From contig NZ_CP011120.1 of assembly GCF_001628715.1 (NCBI RefSeq), positions 1,116,001 to 1,180,000 of the forward strand: a DNA stretch of 64,000 nucleotides, given 5' to 3'. This stretch comes from Acetobacter oryzifermentans. GTDB lineage: Bacteria; Pseudomonadota; Alphaproteobacteria; Acetobacterales; Acetobacteraceae. Below, piece after piece: positions 43,942 to 53,001 of this stretch. The translations under genes were made by a program, and so were the position numbers. How positions within the stretch are numbered: the stretch's first letter is position 1; each line of letters starts with the position of its first letter. The notes beneath the pieces are model-generated. The model saw only the letters and a program-made list of their open reading frames with translations. It was not told where the DNA came from and did not search any database.

Positions 43942-45922
43942 CCTAAAACAGCGTCCCATAGTGCTTGTGGTGGATGACGAACCGGAGATTCTGGTTGCGC
44001 TGACAGACCTGCTGGAAGGGGCCTATCATGTTCTTTCTGCCTCATCGGGAGAACAGGGTTTGGCGTTGCTGCGTGAAAACCCAGATGTAGCGGTTATTAT
44101 CTCGGACCAGCGCATGCCGGGCATGACGGGTGATGTCTTTTTGGCGCAGGCGCGGGATATTTCCGGTGCAGGGGCTATTTTGCTGACAGGGTATGCCGAT
44201 ATCTCTGCCGTGGAAGCCGCGCTGAACCAAGGGCAGATCTCCTTTTTCGCCTACAAACCGTGGGATGATGAAACACTTCTTTCCATGGTAGGGCAGGCGG
44301 CTGCGCGCTATTTTCTGGAAAAAGAGTTGGAGTGTGAGCAGCTTTTGCTACGCGGGCTATTGGAAAACCTGCCATTTGGGCTAGCGTTCAAGGATCAGAA
44401 CGGTTGCTTTATCCGCCTGAACCAGCAGATGGCGCGGGAGTTTGGCCGTAGCGTTGCCGAATGCTTGGGCCAGAAAGAAGAAGATCTGGTAAATGGCCCA
44501 CGGCATGAAAGTCTGGAAGAAGCACAGCAGGCACTGGAAACATCTGGCCGGGATCAGCAGGTCTTGCAGCTTCCGGGGCCAGATGGGCAAAACCGCTGGC
44601 ATGATCTTACGCGCGTGCGGTTGGACAGCTTGCGCAACGCCCCTGTGCGTTCGGGCTTGTTGTCCGATTATTCCATTCTGATTGATCGGGATGTGACAGA
44701 CCTGCTGGGGCTGGAACAGCGCTTGCGGCAGGCCCAGAAAATGCAGGCAATCGGCACCTTGGCGGGTGGCATTGCGCATGATTTTAACAATCTGCTTACC
44801 GCCATTCAGGGTTCACTGGAGTTGGTGCAGGATCTGGAACCCCCGCGGGAGCCGGGTGTGGCGCGCCTGTACCAGAACGCCATGGAAGCTGCACGCCGAG
44901 GGGGCACACTTACGCGCAAGTTGCTAGACTTCAGCCGACCACGCCATTTGGTATGCCAGCGCGTGGAAGTGCAGGACGTAATGCAAAACCTCCAAGGCTT
45001 CATGAAGCAAGGCAAGGTGCCAGAAGATATTCGGGATGCGCTGGATTCTGCCTTGGTAGAAGGTAGCGGGCGCTTTAGCAGCGTGCAGTTTGCCTTGCCC
45101 GAAGAACCTCTGCCACCTGTATGGACAGACCCTGTGCAGCTTGAGCTGGCGGTGTTTAGCCTGTGCATCAACGCCATTGATGCGCAGCCGGAGGGCGGTA
45201 GCACCAGCGTTTCTGTGCGGCAGGTTGCCCGGCTGTTAGGCCGACATGTTGGTAAGGATCATGCTGGCGCATGGGTGGTGGTGCAGGTTTCAGACAGAGG
45301 CGTGGGCATGACGGAAGAAATGCGTGCCCGCATTTTTGATCCGTTTTTTACCACCAAGGATATGGGGCAGGGCACAGGGCTGGGCCTGTCCATGATTTAT
45401 GGCTTTATCAGCCATTGTGGTGGTGAAGTGCGCGTAGAAAGTACACCGGGTGGCGGCACTTCTGTGGAATTGTGGTTCCCGGCCATGGATGCGCAGCTTT
45501 CAGCATCTCTCCCGCCCACTGCGGCTTCTGGTAATACCACGACCAACATCCGCACACTGGCAACCACCCCACAGGGCCGCGCTATTCTGGTTGTGGATGA
45601 TGAGCCGGGCGTGCGGGCCGTAACGGCAGGTTTTCTGAGCCGCGCAGGGTATGAGGTCTTAGAATCTGCCAGCGGGGCAGAAGCTGTAGAAACCGTGCGC
45701 AACAGGCCAGATATTGCCCTTGTGGTGATGGATGTGATGATGCCGGGCATGAATGGGGGGGAGGCCGCACAGCGTATTCATGCAGAGCGGGCGGAACTGC
45801 CGGTGCTGTTTGTAACAGGTTACGCAGATCTGGGCATTTTGCCCGAAGGCGTGGCCGTGCTGCACAAACCTTATACGCGTGATGCGCTTTTAGGAGATGT
45901 GAAGGCCATGCTGGCTGCATAG
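43925..45922 (+). CDS. Hybrid sensor histidine kinase (REC-PAS-HisKA-HATPase-REC)
   Basis: A 665-residue cytosolic hybrid kinase. The N-terminal receiver is intact (Asp17-Asp18, acceptor Asp61, Lys111). A PAS-like domain follows (about 140-262; [20 protein letters not shown]), then HisKA with His285 ([20 protein letters not shown]), a HATPase domain ([33 protein letters not shown]), and a C-terminal receiver with Asp603 and Lys648. The start is GTG at 43925 with a long purine run (GGAGAGGAGAGG) 5-8 bases upstream, inside the preceding gene. The pair probably exchange phosphate. hslV starts 46 bases downstream; no DNA-binding output protein is nearby. Confidence 0.86.
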   Translation: MITLPDLKQRPIVLVVDDEPEILVALTDLLEGAYHVLSASSGEQGLALLRENPDVAVIISDQRMPGMTGDVFLAQARDISGAGAILLTGYADISAVEAALNQGQISFFAYKPWDDETLLSMVGQAAARYFLEKELECEQLLLRGLLENLPFGLAFKDQNGCFIRLNQQMAREFGRSVAECLGQKEEDLVNGPRHESLEEAQQALETSGRDQQVLQLPGPDGQNRWHDLTRVRLDSLRNAPVRSGLLSDYSILIDRDVTDLLGLEQRLRQAQKMQAIGTLAGGIAHDFNNLLTAIQGSLELVQDLEPPREPGVARLYQNAMEAARRGGTLTRKLLDFSRPRHLVCQRVEVQDVMQNLQGFMKQGKVPEDIRDALDSALVEGSGRFSSVQFALPEEPLPPVWTDPVQLELAVFSLCINAIDAQPEGGSTSVSVRQVARLLGRHVGKDHAGAWVVVQVSDRGVGMTEEMRARIFDPFFTTKDMGQGTGLGLSMIYGFISHCGGEVRVESTPGGGTSVELWFPAMDAQLSASLPPTAASGNTTTNIRTLATTPQGRAILVVDDEPGVRAVTAGFLSRAGYEVLESASGAEAVETVRNRPDIALVVMDVMMPGMNGGEAAQRIHAERAELPVLFVTGYADLGILPEGVAVLHKPYTRDALLGDVKAMLAA

Positions 45923-45968
45923 GCCAACCCCTTGTTCTGGGCGCAATAAGGCTTATCTGAGGAAGATC

Positions 45969-46568
45969 ATGCATACTCTTCATACAGCTTCCTCATCCCA
46001 TGATCCCGTCGGCTGGCACGGGACAACCATTCTCTGCGTGCGGCGCGGGGCCGAAGTTGCCATGGCGGGCGATGGTCAGGTCACGCTAGGCAGCACGGTT
46101 GTAAAGGGCAATGCCCGCAAGGTGCGCCGCATAGGCCCGCAGGATAATATTCTGGCGGGCTTTGCTGGGGCTACGGCAGATGCCTTTACTCTGCTTGAGC
46201 GGTTGGAAGCCAAGCTGGAACGCTACCCTAACCAGCTTGAGCGCGCCTGTGTGGAGCTGGCAAAAGATTGGCGGACAGATCGTTATCTGCGCCGGTTAGA
46301 AGCCATGATGGCCGTGGCAGATGCCGAACATTCCTTTACCCTCACAGGCAATGGCGATGTTTTGGAACCCGAAGATGGCATTATCGCTATTGGCTCAGGC
46401 GGCAATTACGCACTTTCCGCCGCGCGTGCCCTACTAACAGTTGATGGGTTGGGGGCGGAGGAAATTGTACGGCGATCTATGAAGATTGCCGGTGATATCT
46501 GCGTTTACACCAATCATTCTGTCCGGGTGGAAACACTTAAGGCAGCCTCAGATCAGGAGAGCCGGTAA
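45969..46568 (+). CDS. hslV: ATP-dependent protease subunit HslV
   Basis: Threonine peptidase that forms the dodecameric core of HslVU (ClpQY). The 199 residues include an 18-residue propeptide; cleavage before Thr19 in [13 protein letters not shown] exposes the catalytic N-terminal threonine. [40 protein letters not shown] and the C-terminal [14 protein letters not shown] are all typical. GAGGAAGA lies upstream of the ATG. Its stop shares one base with the hslU start. Confidence 0.96.
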   Translation: MHTLHTASSSHDPVGWHGTTILCVRRGAEVAMAGDGQVTLGSTVVKGNARKVRRIGPQDNILAGFAGATADAFTLLERLEAKLERYPNQLERACVELAKDWRTDRYLRRLEAMMAVADAEHSFTLTGNGDVLEPEDGIIAIGSGGNYALSAARALLTVDGLGAEEIVRRSMKIAGDICVYTNHSVRVETLKAASDQESR

Positions 46569-47881
46569 TGGATGCTCCTAATTTTTCCCCGCGTGAAATT
46601 GTAAGCGAACTGGATCGGTTTATTGTGGGCCAGCAAGATGCCAAACGGGCCGTGGCCATTGCCATGCGCAACCGCTGGCGGCGTGCGCAGCTTTCTGAGG
46701 GCATGCGTGAAGAGGTTGTGCCCAAAAATATCCTTATGATTGGCCCTACGGGCTGCGGTAAAACGGAAATTGCCCGTAGGCTGGCAAAACTGGCTCAGGC
46801 GCCTTTCCTAAAGGTGGAAGCCACCAAGTTTACCGAAGTGGGTTACGTGGGCCGTGATGTAGACAGCATTGTGCGCGATCTGGTGGAAGTGTCCATCACC
46901 ATGCTGAAAACATCGCGGCGCAAGGATGTTGAAGAAAAAGCTCAGCAAGCAGCGGAAGAACGCATTGTAGATGCTCTGGCAGGGGAAGGATCTTCTGCTG
47001 ATACAAAAAGCAAATTCCGCAGCATGCTGCGCACTGGGCAGCTTGAAGACAAGGAAATTGATATTGCCGTAACCGAGCAGGCCCCTGCCGGAAGCGGTGA
47101 AATGCCCGGAGCCATGCCGGGGCAGGCCATTAATGTAGGCGATATGATGAAGGCCTTCATGAACCGTGGCCCCAAGCAGAAAAAGCTCAAGGTTTCTGTG
47201 GCACGGGAATATCTGAAGCGTGAAGAAGCCGACCGCCTGCTAGATGGTGAGGCTCTCACGCGGGAAGCCGTGGCGAATGCGCAGGAAAACGGCATTGTCT
47301 TTCTGGATGAGATAGACAAAGTGTGTGCTCGTGCCTCGGAAAGCGGCGCAAAGGGTGGCGATGTCTCCCGCGAGGGGGTGCAGCGCGATCTGCTGCCACT
47401 TATTGAAGGCACAACCGTTTCCACCAAATATGGGCCGGTAAACACAGACCATATTCTGTTTATTGCTTCTGGCGCGTTCCATCTGGCCAAGCCGTCTGAC
47501 CTTTTGCCAGAGCTTCAAGGTCGTTTGCCTATTCGGGTAGAATTGCAGCCTCTGAGCCGCGAAGATTTGCGCCGTATTCTAACAGACCCCGAACATTCTC
47601 TGCTCAAGCAGTATATCGCCCTAATGGGAACTGAAGGCGTTACCCTAAACTTTGCAGATGATGCCATAGATGCGCTGGCTGAACTGGCAGCGGATATTAA
47701 CGACCGTGTTGAAAATATTGGGGCGCGGCGCCTTGCCACAGTGCTGGAAAGATTGTTGGAAGATGTCTCTTTCACGGCATCGGATCGTAAGGGCGAAACC
47801 GTGGAAGTAAATGCTGCAATGGTGCAGGAAAAAGTCGCGCCACTGGCGCGCAAGGGAGATCTGAGCAGGTTTATTCTGTAA
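46568..47881 (+). CDS. hslU: ATP-dependent protease ATPase subunit HslU
   Basis: AAA+ unfoldase of the HslVU protease. The 437 residues begin with [20 protein letters not shown], have Walker A GPTGCGKT at 59-66, the pore loop after [12 protein letters not shown], the family-specific I-domain from about 110 to 235 with a Gly/Met-rich piece ([20 protein letters not shown]), Walker [11 protein letters not shown] near 253, and a C-terminal domain ending LSRFIL, the tail that docks into HslV. One-base overlaps with hslV and sufE imply tight translational coupling. Confidence 0.97.
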   Translation: MDAPNFSPREIVSELDRFIVGQQDAKRAVAIAMRNRWRRAQLSEGMREEVVPKNILMIGPTGCGKTEIARRLAKLAQAPFLKVEATKFTEVGYVGRDVDSIVRDLVEVSITMLKTSRRKDVEEKAQQAAEERIVDALAGEGSSADTKSKFRSMLRTGQLEDKEIDIAVTEQAPAGSGEMPGAMPGQAINVGDMMKAFMNRGPKQKKLKVSVAREYLKREEADRLLDGEALTREAVANAQENGIVFLDEIDKVCARASESGAKGGDVSREGVQRDLLPLIEGTTVSTKYGPVNTDHILFIASGAFHLAKPSDLLPELQGRLPIRVELQPLSREDLRRILTDPEHSLLKQYIALMGTEGVTLNFADDAIDALAELAADINDRVENIGARRLATVLERLLEDVSFTASDRKGETVEVNAAMVQEKVAPLARKGDLSRFIL

Positions 47882-48324
47882 TGGAAGCACCATTTGTAAC
47901 GCCGCAGGAAGATACGGCAGAAGAAGCTATTGAGGCCATCCGCGATGAGCTGGAAATCTTTGATGATTGGATGGAGCGATATCAGTACATCATAGAAATG
48001 GGGCGTAAGCTGCCGCCGTTTCCTCAGGAGTGGTGTGATGATGCCCACCGTGTGCCCGGCTGCCAAAGCCAAGTATGGCTGGAAGAAAAGGAAGAAGACG
48101 GCAAGCTGTATTTTGCTGGTCTGTCTGATGCCGCCATAGTGTGCGGGCTGGTCGCCTTGCTGCTGCGCGTATATTCTGGCCGATCCAAGGCAGAAATTCA
48201 GGCAACAGATCCTAAGTTTTTGCGTGATCTGGGGCTTGTGCAGGCGCTTTCCACCAACCGAGGCAACGGGGTGGAAGCTATGGCGCGGGCTATTCGTTCC
48301 GTTGCGGCTTCTGCTGTGGCCTGA
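47881..48324 (+). CDS. sufE: Cysteine desulfuration protein SufE
   Basis: Sulfur acceptor that takes persulfide from the cysteine desulfurase SufS for Fe-S cluster assembly. The 147 residues have the acceptor Cys61 in RVPGCQSQVW, preceded by YQYIIEMGRKLPPFPQEW and followed by ADAAIVCGLVALLLRVYSGR-like sequence. It overlaps the hslU stop by one base, an unusual partner for a sulfur-transfer gene; no other suf gene is in the window. A strong terminator follows. Confidence 0.94.
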   Translation: MEAPFVTPQEDTAEEAIEAIRDELEIFDDWMERYQYIIEMGRKLPPFPQEWCDDAHRVPGCQSQVWLEEKEEDGKLYFAGLSDAAIVCGLVALLLRVYSGRSKAEIQATDPKFLRDLGLVQALSTNRGNGVEAMARAIRSVAASAVA

Positions 48325-48372
48325 ACCGAATGTGAATTGCACTACCTGCACACAGATGGTGCAGTTCCAAAT

Positions 48373-48416
48373 AAAAAACCGGCGTGCTGGAAAAATCCAG
48401 CACGCCGGTTTTTTTT
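48373..48416. terminator. Bidirectional terminator after sufE
   Basis: CCGGCGTGCTGGA (48379-48391) pairs with TCCAGCACGCCGG (48396-48408), flanked by an A-run on one side and eight T on the other, so it can stop both sufE transcripts and the dehydrogenase operon. A second, smaller GCCTGA/TCAGGC stem covers the stop codon of the large-subunit gene (48442-48457). Confidence 0.93.
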
Positions 48417-48451
48417 ATGTCTGCTTTAGAAAAAAGCGGAAGCCTGAAAAA

Positions 48452-50779
48452 TCAGGCGTTCCCTTTTTCTTTTAGCGCTTTCAAAATGTCAGCCGGGCGT
48501 ACAGGCAGGTGCCGCATACGCACGCCAACAGCATTGAAAATGGCGTTGCCAATAGCTGGTGCAATGGTGGTAACACCCGGTTCACCAAGCCCCATGGGTT
48601 TTTCCGTGCTGGGCAGGAACTCAATATCCATATCCGGCACATCTGTAATACGCAGGGGCGTATAGGTGTTCAGGTTGCGGTCACGCACGTTGCCGTTTTC
48701 AATTTCCGTGCCTTCAAACAGCGCCATGCTCAGGCCCCACAGCGCGCCGCCTTCGGTCTGGGCCAAAGCGCCGTCTGGGTCAATAATCGTGCCTGCATCC
48801 AGAACCAGCCAGATTTTCTGGCAGGTTACAACACCTGTTTCGCGGTCAACATGCACCTGTGCGGCGCCTGCTGTCCATGTAGGCATGTTGCGTTCCTGCC
48901 CGAAGGTGGTGGCAATGCCAATGGCCGTATCTTTAGGCAGGCTGACTTTGCCGTAACCGCACTTTTCCACCAGCTTTTTGAGCACATTGGCCTGGCGGGA
49001 TGCGCCACCAACAGAGTTGGGAGCACTCCCTGCGTTGCGGCCTTTGCATGTTAGCAATCCAAGGCGGAAATCAACCGGGTCTTTCCCATAATCATGGGCC
49101 AGTTCATCCAGAAAGCTTTCATGCGCCCATGGTGTCCAGCCGGAACTAACTGAACGCAGCCAGCCGGGGCGGAAGGTAGCATCGGCCAGATCATTATCCA
49201 GCGCACGCACCAGAATGGGGCCAACGTCGTACCAATGGTCAGCGCCTGCAATGGCGAACTGATCGTATGGCTTGCCGTCTTCACCTTTTTCCATAAAGGC
49301 GGCAGCCATCACACCAGTTGGCCAACCGGCAGAAGCATGGTGTTCCCACCCATTGATGGAACCATCCTTATTGACACCCGCGCGCACGGTCTGGATGGAC
49401 GGTGAGCGAATGGAATCAAACAGTACGTCATCAGATCGGGTGAAGACCAGTTTAACAGGCTTGCCGCCCAAGGCTTTGGAAATCAGTGCGGCAGGAACTG
49501 CGTAATCCCCGTTCAGGCGGCGGCCAAAACCACCCCCCAGCAGGTAGCTGCGCATCACCACATCGGATTCGGGAACCTGAAGCGCCTTGGCAATAACGGG
49601 CAGGAACAGTGTTTGCCACTGGTTGCCACAATGTACTTCCCACTTGCCTTCATGCAGGCGGGCAAGGGCGTTCATGGGTTCTAGCTGATAATGCAGTACG
49701 GAAGAGCACGTATAAGTGCGTTCCACCACCTTATCGGCTTTGCCCAGCGCTTCATTCACCCCGGCATCATTGAAGATGCGCGAACCGCCGGTTTTTTCGG
49801 CAATCTGCTTGCGGCCGTGTTCAATAATGTCCTGCTCGGTCACGTTGGCGGTTTTACCCGGTGTCCACGTGACTTTCAGGGCATCTGTTGCGCGGATGGC
49901 AGCAGGGTAGGAGGAAGCAAGAACCGCAACCCAGCCCGGCACCGTATTGGAAGGATCATCCAGTACAATGTAGCGGATATAGCCCTTAACCTTTTTGGCT
50001 TCCGTATCATCAACAGAAACCACTTTGGAGCCATACCGTGTGGGCGGCATTTTGGGGCGCGCGTACACCATGCCTTCCAGCTTGGCATCAATACCATAAA
50101 TGGCTGAGCCGTCTGTTTTGGAGGGAATATCCAGCGCTTTAACTTCACGCCCGATCAACCGGTGTTCAGATGCAGGCTTCAGCGGCAGCTTGGCCATTTC
50201 ATCTGGCGTAAAGGTACGGGTGGGGTGCGCACGGCTTACAATATCACCGTAGGAAATGGAGCGCTTGCCCGCAATAACCTGCCCATTACGTGCGATACAG
50301 GCAGAAGGTGCCACACCCAGCAGGCGTGCGCCTTCTTCCACCATGACGGTACGGGCTGCGGCACCAGCTTGGCGGAACTGATCCCACGTCAACCAGACAG
50401 ACCATGAACCACCTGTAATCATCAGGCCCCATTTGGGGTCTGTATCTACATAGGTGATCCGAACCTTGTTCCAGTCCGCTTCCATTTCATCGGCAATAAT
50501 CCGGGCAAGGGCTGTGCCAACATGCTGGCCCATTTCCGCACGGATAACGTTTACGTTCACCCAGCCATCTGGTGCAATGGAGCACCAGATTGTGGGTTCA
50601 AACGCACCACCGACGGGCAGATTGCCTGCGGCCTGCGGATAAACCTGCGCAGCGTTACCCTGCCGCGCAAAGCCGAACATGAAGGCCGAGCCCATGGCCG
50701 TAAGCAGAAAACCGCGGCGCGTAGGCCCACGGCCAGCGGCCCGATCCTGCCGGGCTGCAATGCGTTCTAGCTTACCCAT
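48452..50779 (-). CDS. Molybdopterin-binding large subunit of a membrane-associated aldehyde dehydrogenase-type complex
   Basis: Catalytic subunit, xanthine dehydrogenase superfamily, isoquinoline 1-oxidoreductase beta type. The 775 residues begin with a twin-arginine signal (TRRGFLLTAMGSAFMFG, RR at 21-22) and cleavage near NAA at 44, so it folds with cofactor before export to the periplasm. Molybdopterin-pocket motifs include LLGGGFGRRLNGDYAVPAAL and EKPMGLGEPGVTTIAPAIGN, with the conserved Glu late in the chain. GGAGGAGG lies 6 bases before the ATG at 50779. It overlaps the small-subunit gene by 8 bases. This is the make-up of the acetic-acid-bacterial aldehyde dehydrogenase complex; related paralogues exist, so the substrate is inferred. 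Confidence 0.87.
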   Translation of the reverse strand: MGKLERIAARQDRAAGRGPTRRGFLLTAMGSAFMFGFARQGNAAQVYPQAAGNLPVGGAFEPTIWCSIAPDGWVNVNVIRAEMGQHVGTALARIIADEMEADWNKVRITYVDTDPKWGLMITGGSWSVWLTWDQFRQAGAAARTVMVEEGARLLGVAPSACIARNGQVIAGKRSISYGDIVSRAHPTRTFTPDEMAKLPLKPASEHRLIGREVKALDIPSKTDGSAIYGIDAKLEGMVYARPKMPPTRYGSKVVSVDDTEAKKVKGYIRYIVLDDPSNTVPGWVAVLASSYPAAIRATDALKVTWTPGKTANVTEQDIIEHGRKQIAEKTGGSRIFNDAGVNEALGKADKVVERTYTCSSVLHYQLEPMNALARLHEGKWEVHCGNQWQTLFLPVIAKALQVPESDVVMRSYLLGGGFGRRLNGDYAVPAALISKALGGKPVKLVFTRSDDVLFDSIRSPSIQTVRAGVNKDGSINGWEHHASAGWPTGVMAAAFMEKGEDGKPYDQFAIAGADHWYDVGPILVRALDNDLADATFRPGWLRSVSSGWTPWAHESFLDELAHDYGKDPVDFRLGLLTCKGRNAGSAPNSVGGASRQANVLKKLVEKCGYGKVSLPKDTAIGIATTFGQERNMPTWTAGAAQVHVDRETGVVTCQKIWLVLDAGTIIDPDGALAQTEGGALWGLSMALFEGTEIENGNVRDRNLNTYTPLRITDVPDMDIEFLPSTEKPMGLGEPGVTTIAPAIGNAIFNAVGVRMRHLPVRPADILKALKEKGNA

Positions 50780-51248
50780 GAGATGCCTCCTCCTTCTGCA
50801 TGGCGGCGGCCGCTTTTTTAATCGCCTTGCGGATGCGCACATACGTCATGCATCGGCACAGGCTACCGCCCATTACGCCATCAATCTGCTCATCCGTTGG
50901 GTTAGGATAATCTTTCAGAAGGCTGACAGCCTGCATAATCTGGCCCGACTGACAGTACCCACACTGCGGAACCTGAATATCCTTCCAGGCTTCCTGCACA
51001 GGGTGCTTGCCTTCTGGGTGCAGGCCTTCAATCGTGGTTACATCAGCGCCTTCTATGGAGCTAACAGGCGTAATGCAGGAGCGGGTGGCGCGGCCACCCA
51101 CCAGCACGGTGCATGCACCGCACTGGCCTACGCCACAACCAAACTTTGTGCCTGTCTGGTCCAGATCATCACGCAGGGCCCACAACAAAGGGGTATCTTC
51201 TGGCGCATCGACGGAAACGTCACGGCCATTGAGTTTGAATTTTATCAT
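50772..51248 (-). CDS. [2Fe-2S] small subunit of the aldehyde dehydrogenase-type complex
   Basis: Electron-transfer subunit of 158 residues. The plant-type ferredoxin cluster is bound by Cys38, Cys43, Cys46 and Cys58 (FGCGVGQCGACTVLV), and the second cluster by Cys96, Cys99, Cys131 and Cys133 (PQCGYCQSGQIM, GSLCRCMTY). This is the complete set for the family. It has no signal peptide and probably travels with the Tat-exported large subunit. It starts 20 bases after the cytochrome gene and overlaps the large-subunit gene by 8 bases. Confidence 0.93.
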   Translation of the reverse strand: MIKFKLNGRDVSVDAPEDTPLLWALRDDLDQTGTKFGCGVGQCGACTVLVGGRATRSCITPVSSIEGADVTTIEGLHPEGKHPVQEAWKDIQVPQCGYCQSGQIMQAVSLLKDYPNPTDEQIDGVMGGSLCRCMTYVRIRKAIKKAAAAMQKEEASHG

Positions 51249-51268
51249 CTCTTGCTCCGTGTTCCGTC

Positions 51269-52597
51269 TTAGTGCGAAGAATTGACAGGAACTGGCTGGA
51301 CGGTCTTGCGCACTTCGGCGGCCTTTTTCTCAAGGTTTGTCCACGGTGGCAGTGTGGTGCGGGTGCGGCGCAGATAGGCTGCAATGCGGGCCATATCCTT
51401 GTCAGACAGCGCATTGTAGAAGCTGGGCATGGCTACGCCAGATTGCCCTTCTTCTGCTGTAAGCCCACGCAGCATAACCTGATACAGGTTTGTGGGTTCA
51501 TCCAGCCACAGTGCGTTGTTGAGCGCCAGATCCGGGCGGCCAAGAACAGGCGTAGGCGCTGCATTGTAATGGCAGGCCGCACAAGCACCCTGATACAGCT
51601 TTGCGTCTGGGTCCACATTCGGGCCGATCAGATCGGTTTTGGATTCTTCCATGGCGCGAGCCAAGGCGGCCTTATCGTTCTTTTCACGCTCGGCAGCGTG
51701 ATCCACATCCGCAAAGTAATGCGCAATGGCATGCACATCTTCTTCCGGCACAGTGGAAAGGAAGCGATGCGGCACGGGGGACATAGGCCCACCAGCCGGG
51801 CCGTGCAGTGGTGCTACGCCAAAGCGCAGATACTGGAACAGCTCGTCTTCCGTCCATGTGGTGGGGGTTGGGTTGTGCTCGTTAAGGGCGGGCGCAATCC
51901 AGTTATCCACCACAGCGCCATCGTAGGCAGAGCCTTTCTTTTCGGCTCCCATAAGGTCACGCGGGGTATGGCATGCGCCGCAATGGGCGTTGCCTTCGGC
52001 CAGATAGGCGCCGCGGTTCCACAGGGCATCATGCCGAGGGTCGGGCTTGTACACGCCGGGGCGCAGATACAGCAGCTTCCAACCCGCCTGAAGAATACGC
52101 AGGCTGAGCGGGAAAGGCAGTTCGTTCGGGCGGCGAGACATATGCACGGCTGGACGTGTCATGATGTAGGCATACAGATCGGAAATATCCTGATCCGTCA
52201 TCTTGGTGAAATGATCGTACGGGAAAGCCGGGATCAGATGCACGCCCTTGCGGGATACACCAAGATGCATGGCGCGGCGAAAGGCCTCTTCCGACCATGC
52301 GCCAATGCCCATTTCAACATCTGGTGTGATGTTGGAAGAATAGATAGCCCCAAACGGGGTATCCATTTTATAGTCACCAGCCAGTTCCGGGCCGCCGCCG
52401 TTATCTGTGCGGGTGTGACATTCGGCGCAATACCCTTCGGCAGCAACAATCCGCCCGCGTTCTATCTGCTCGGCAGAAAAGCTGGCGGGGTTTGGCCGCT
52501 CAATTGGTGCAATCGGTGGATACCACGCATAATATAAGAACCCGAGCCCCCCAAGGACCCCGGCCGCGGCTACTCCCGCTAGAAGACGTTTGATCAC
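51269..52597 (-). CDS. Membrane-anchored triheme cytochrome c subunit
   Basis: Passes electrons from the dehydrogenase to ubiquinone in the cytoplasmic membrane. From the GTG at 52597 it has 442 residues: an N-terminal membrane anchor (LLAGVAAAGVLGGLGFLYYA) and three heme c motifs, CAECH (57-61), CGACH (206-210) and CAACH (339-343). Candidate axial Met residues lie in each domain. Another GTG at 52642 is in frame but adds non-conserved sequence. The gene order cytochrome, small, large on one transcript completes the three-subunit complex. Confidence 0.9.
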   Translation of the reverse strand: MIKRLLAGVAAAGVLGGLGFLYYAWYPPIAPIERPNPASFSAEQIERGRIVAAEGYCAECHTRTDNGGGPELAGDYKMDTPFGAIYSSNITPDVEMGIGAWSEEAFRRAMHLGVSRKGVHLIPAFPYDHFTKMTDQDISDLYAYIMTRPAVHMSRRPNELPFPLSLRILQAGWKLLYLRPGVYKPDPRHDALWNRGAYLAEGNAHCGACHTPRDLMGAEKKGSAYDGAVVDNWIAPALNEHNPTPTTWTEDELFQYLRFGVAPLHGPAGGPMSPVPHRFLSTVPEEDVHAIAHYFADVDHAAEREKNDKAALARAMEESKTDLIGPNVDPDAKLYQGACAACHYNAAPTPVLGRPDLALNNALWLDEPTNLYQVMLRGLTAEEGQSGVAMPSFYNALSDKDMARIAAYLRRTRTTLPPWTNLEKKAAEVRKTVQPVPVNSSH

Positions 52598-53001
52598 TCT
52601 ACCCCCAATCCCGTGAAAAACGTACCATCTGGCGGGCAACACGTAAGCCTACGCGCCATGAGCCGATGGATCAGCGTCTGAGGTTCGTTTCTTGATTCAG
52701 GACAATTCTTATCTGGATTTGCGATGTAAATAAACGCATAGGTTCCACTGTATTACAGTGAAATCTGAATAAGATTTATTTGCCTGCTGAGAATATTGCA
52801 GAAAAACAGGGGTTTGATCTTTATCTATATTTCAATGAATATAGTTAAGCGTTGATTTTGCATGTATGCCATGCGCTCAGTTCTTGAAAGAAATCATATT
52901 TTTGCGATGAAAGGGGTCGTTGCGCTCTCTGGTCTGGCTGTGTTTGGTAGGCAGGGTAGGGAGCGCAACGGTAATTTAAGGCATATAAAGCCTAAGCTTG
53001 G
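52598..53001. promoter_or_regulatory. 404-base regulatory spacer upstream of the dehydrogenase operon, with two palindromes
   Basis: No gene is seen. CACTGTA/TACAGTG forms a perfect 15-base palindrome at 52746-52760. CTATATT and AATATAG form another with a 6-base centre at 52825-52844. CGTTGCGCTC and GAGCGCAACG (52918-52970) form a 10-bp stem with a long loop near the end of the polyol dehydrogenase gene. The region is AT-rich between 52690 and 52910. It should contain the dehydrogenase promoter, but no clear -35/-10 pair stood out. Confidence 0.5.

Noticed and set aside
51272..52537. Open frame of 421 codons on the plus strand
   Set aside because: Fully antisense to the triheme cytochrome gene, whose heme motifs prove the minus-strand frame.
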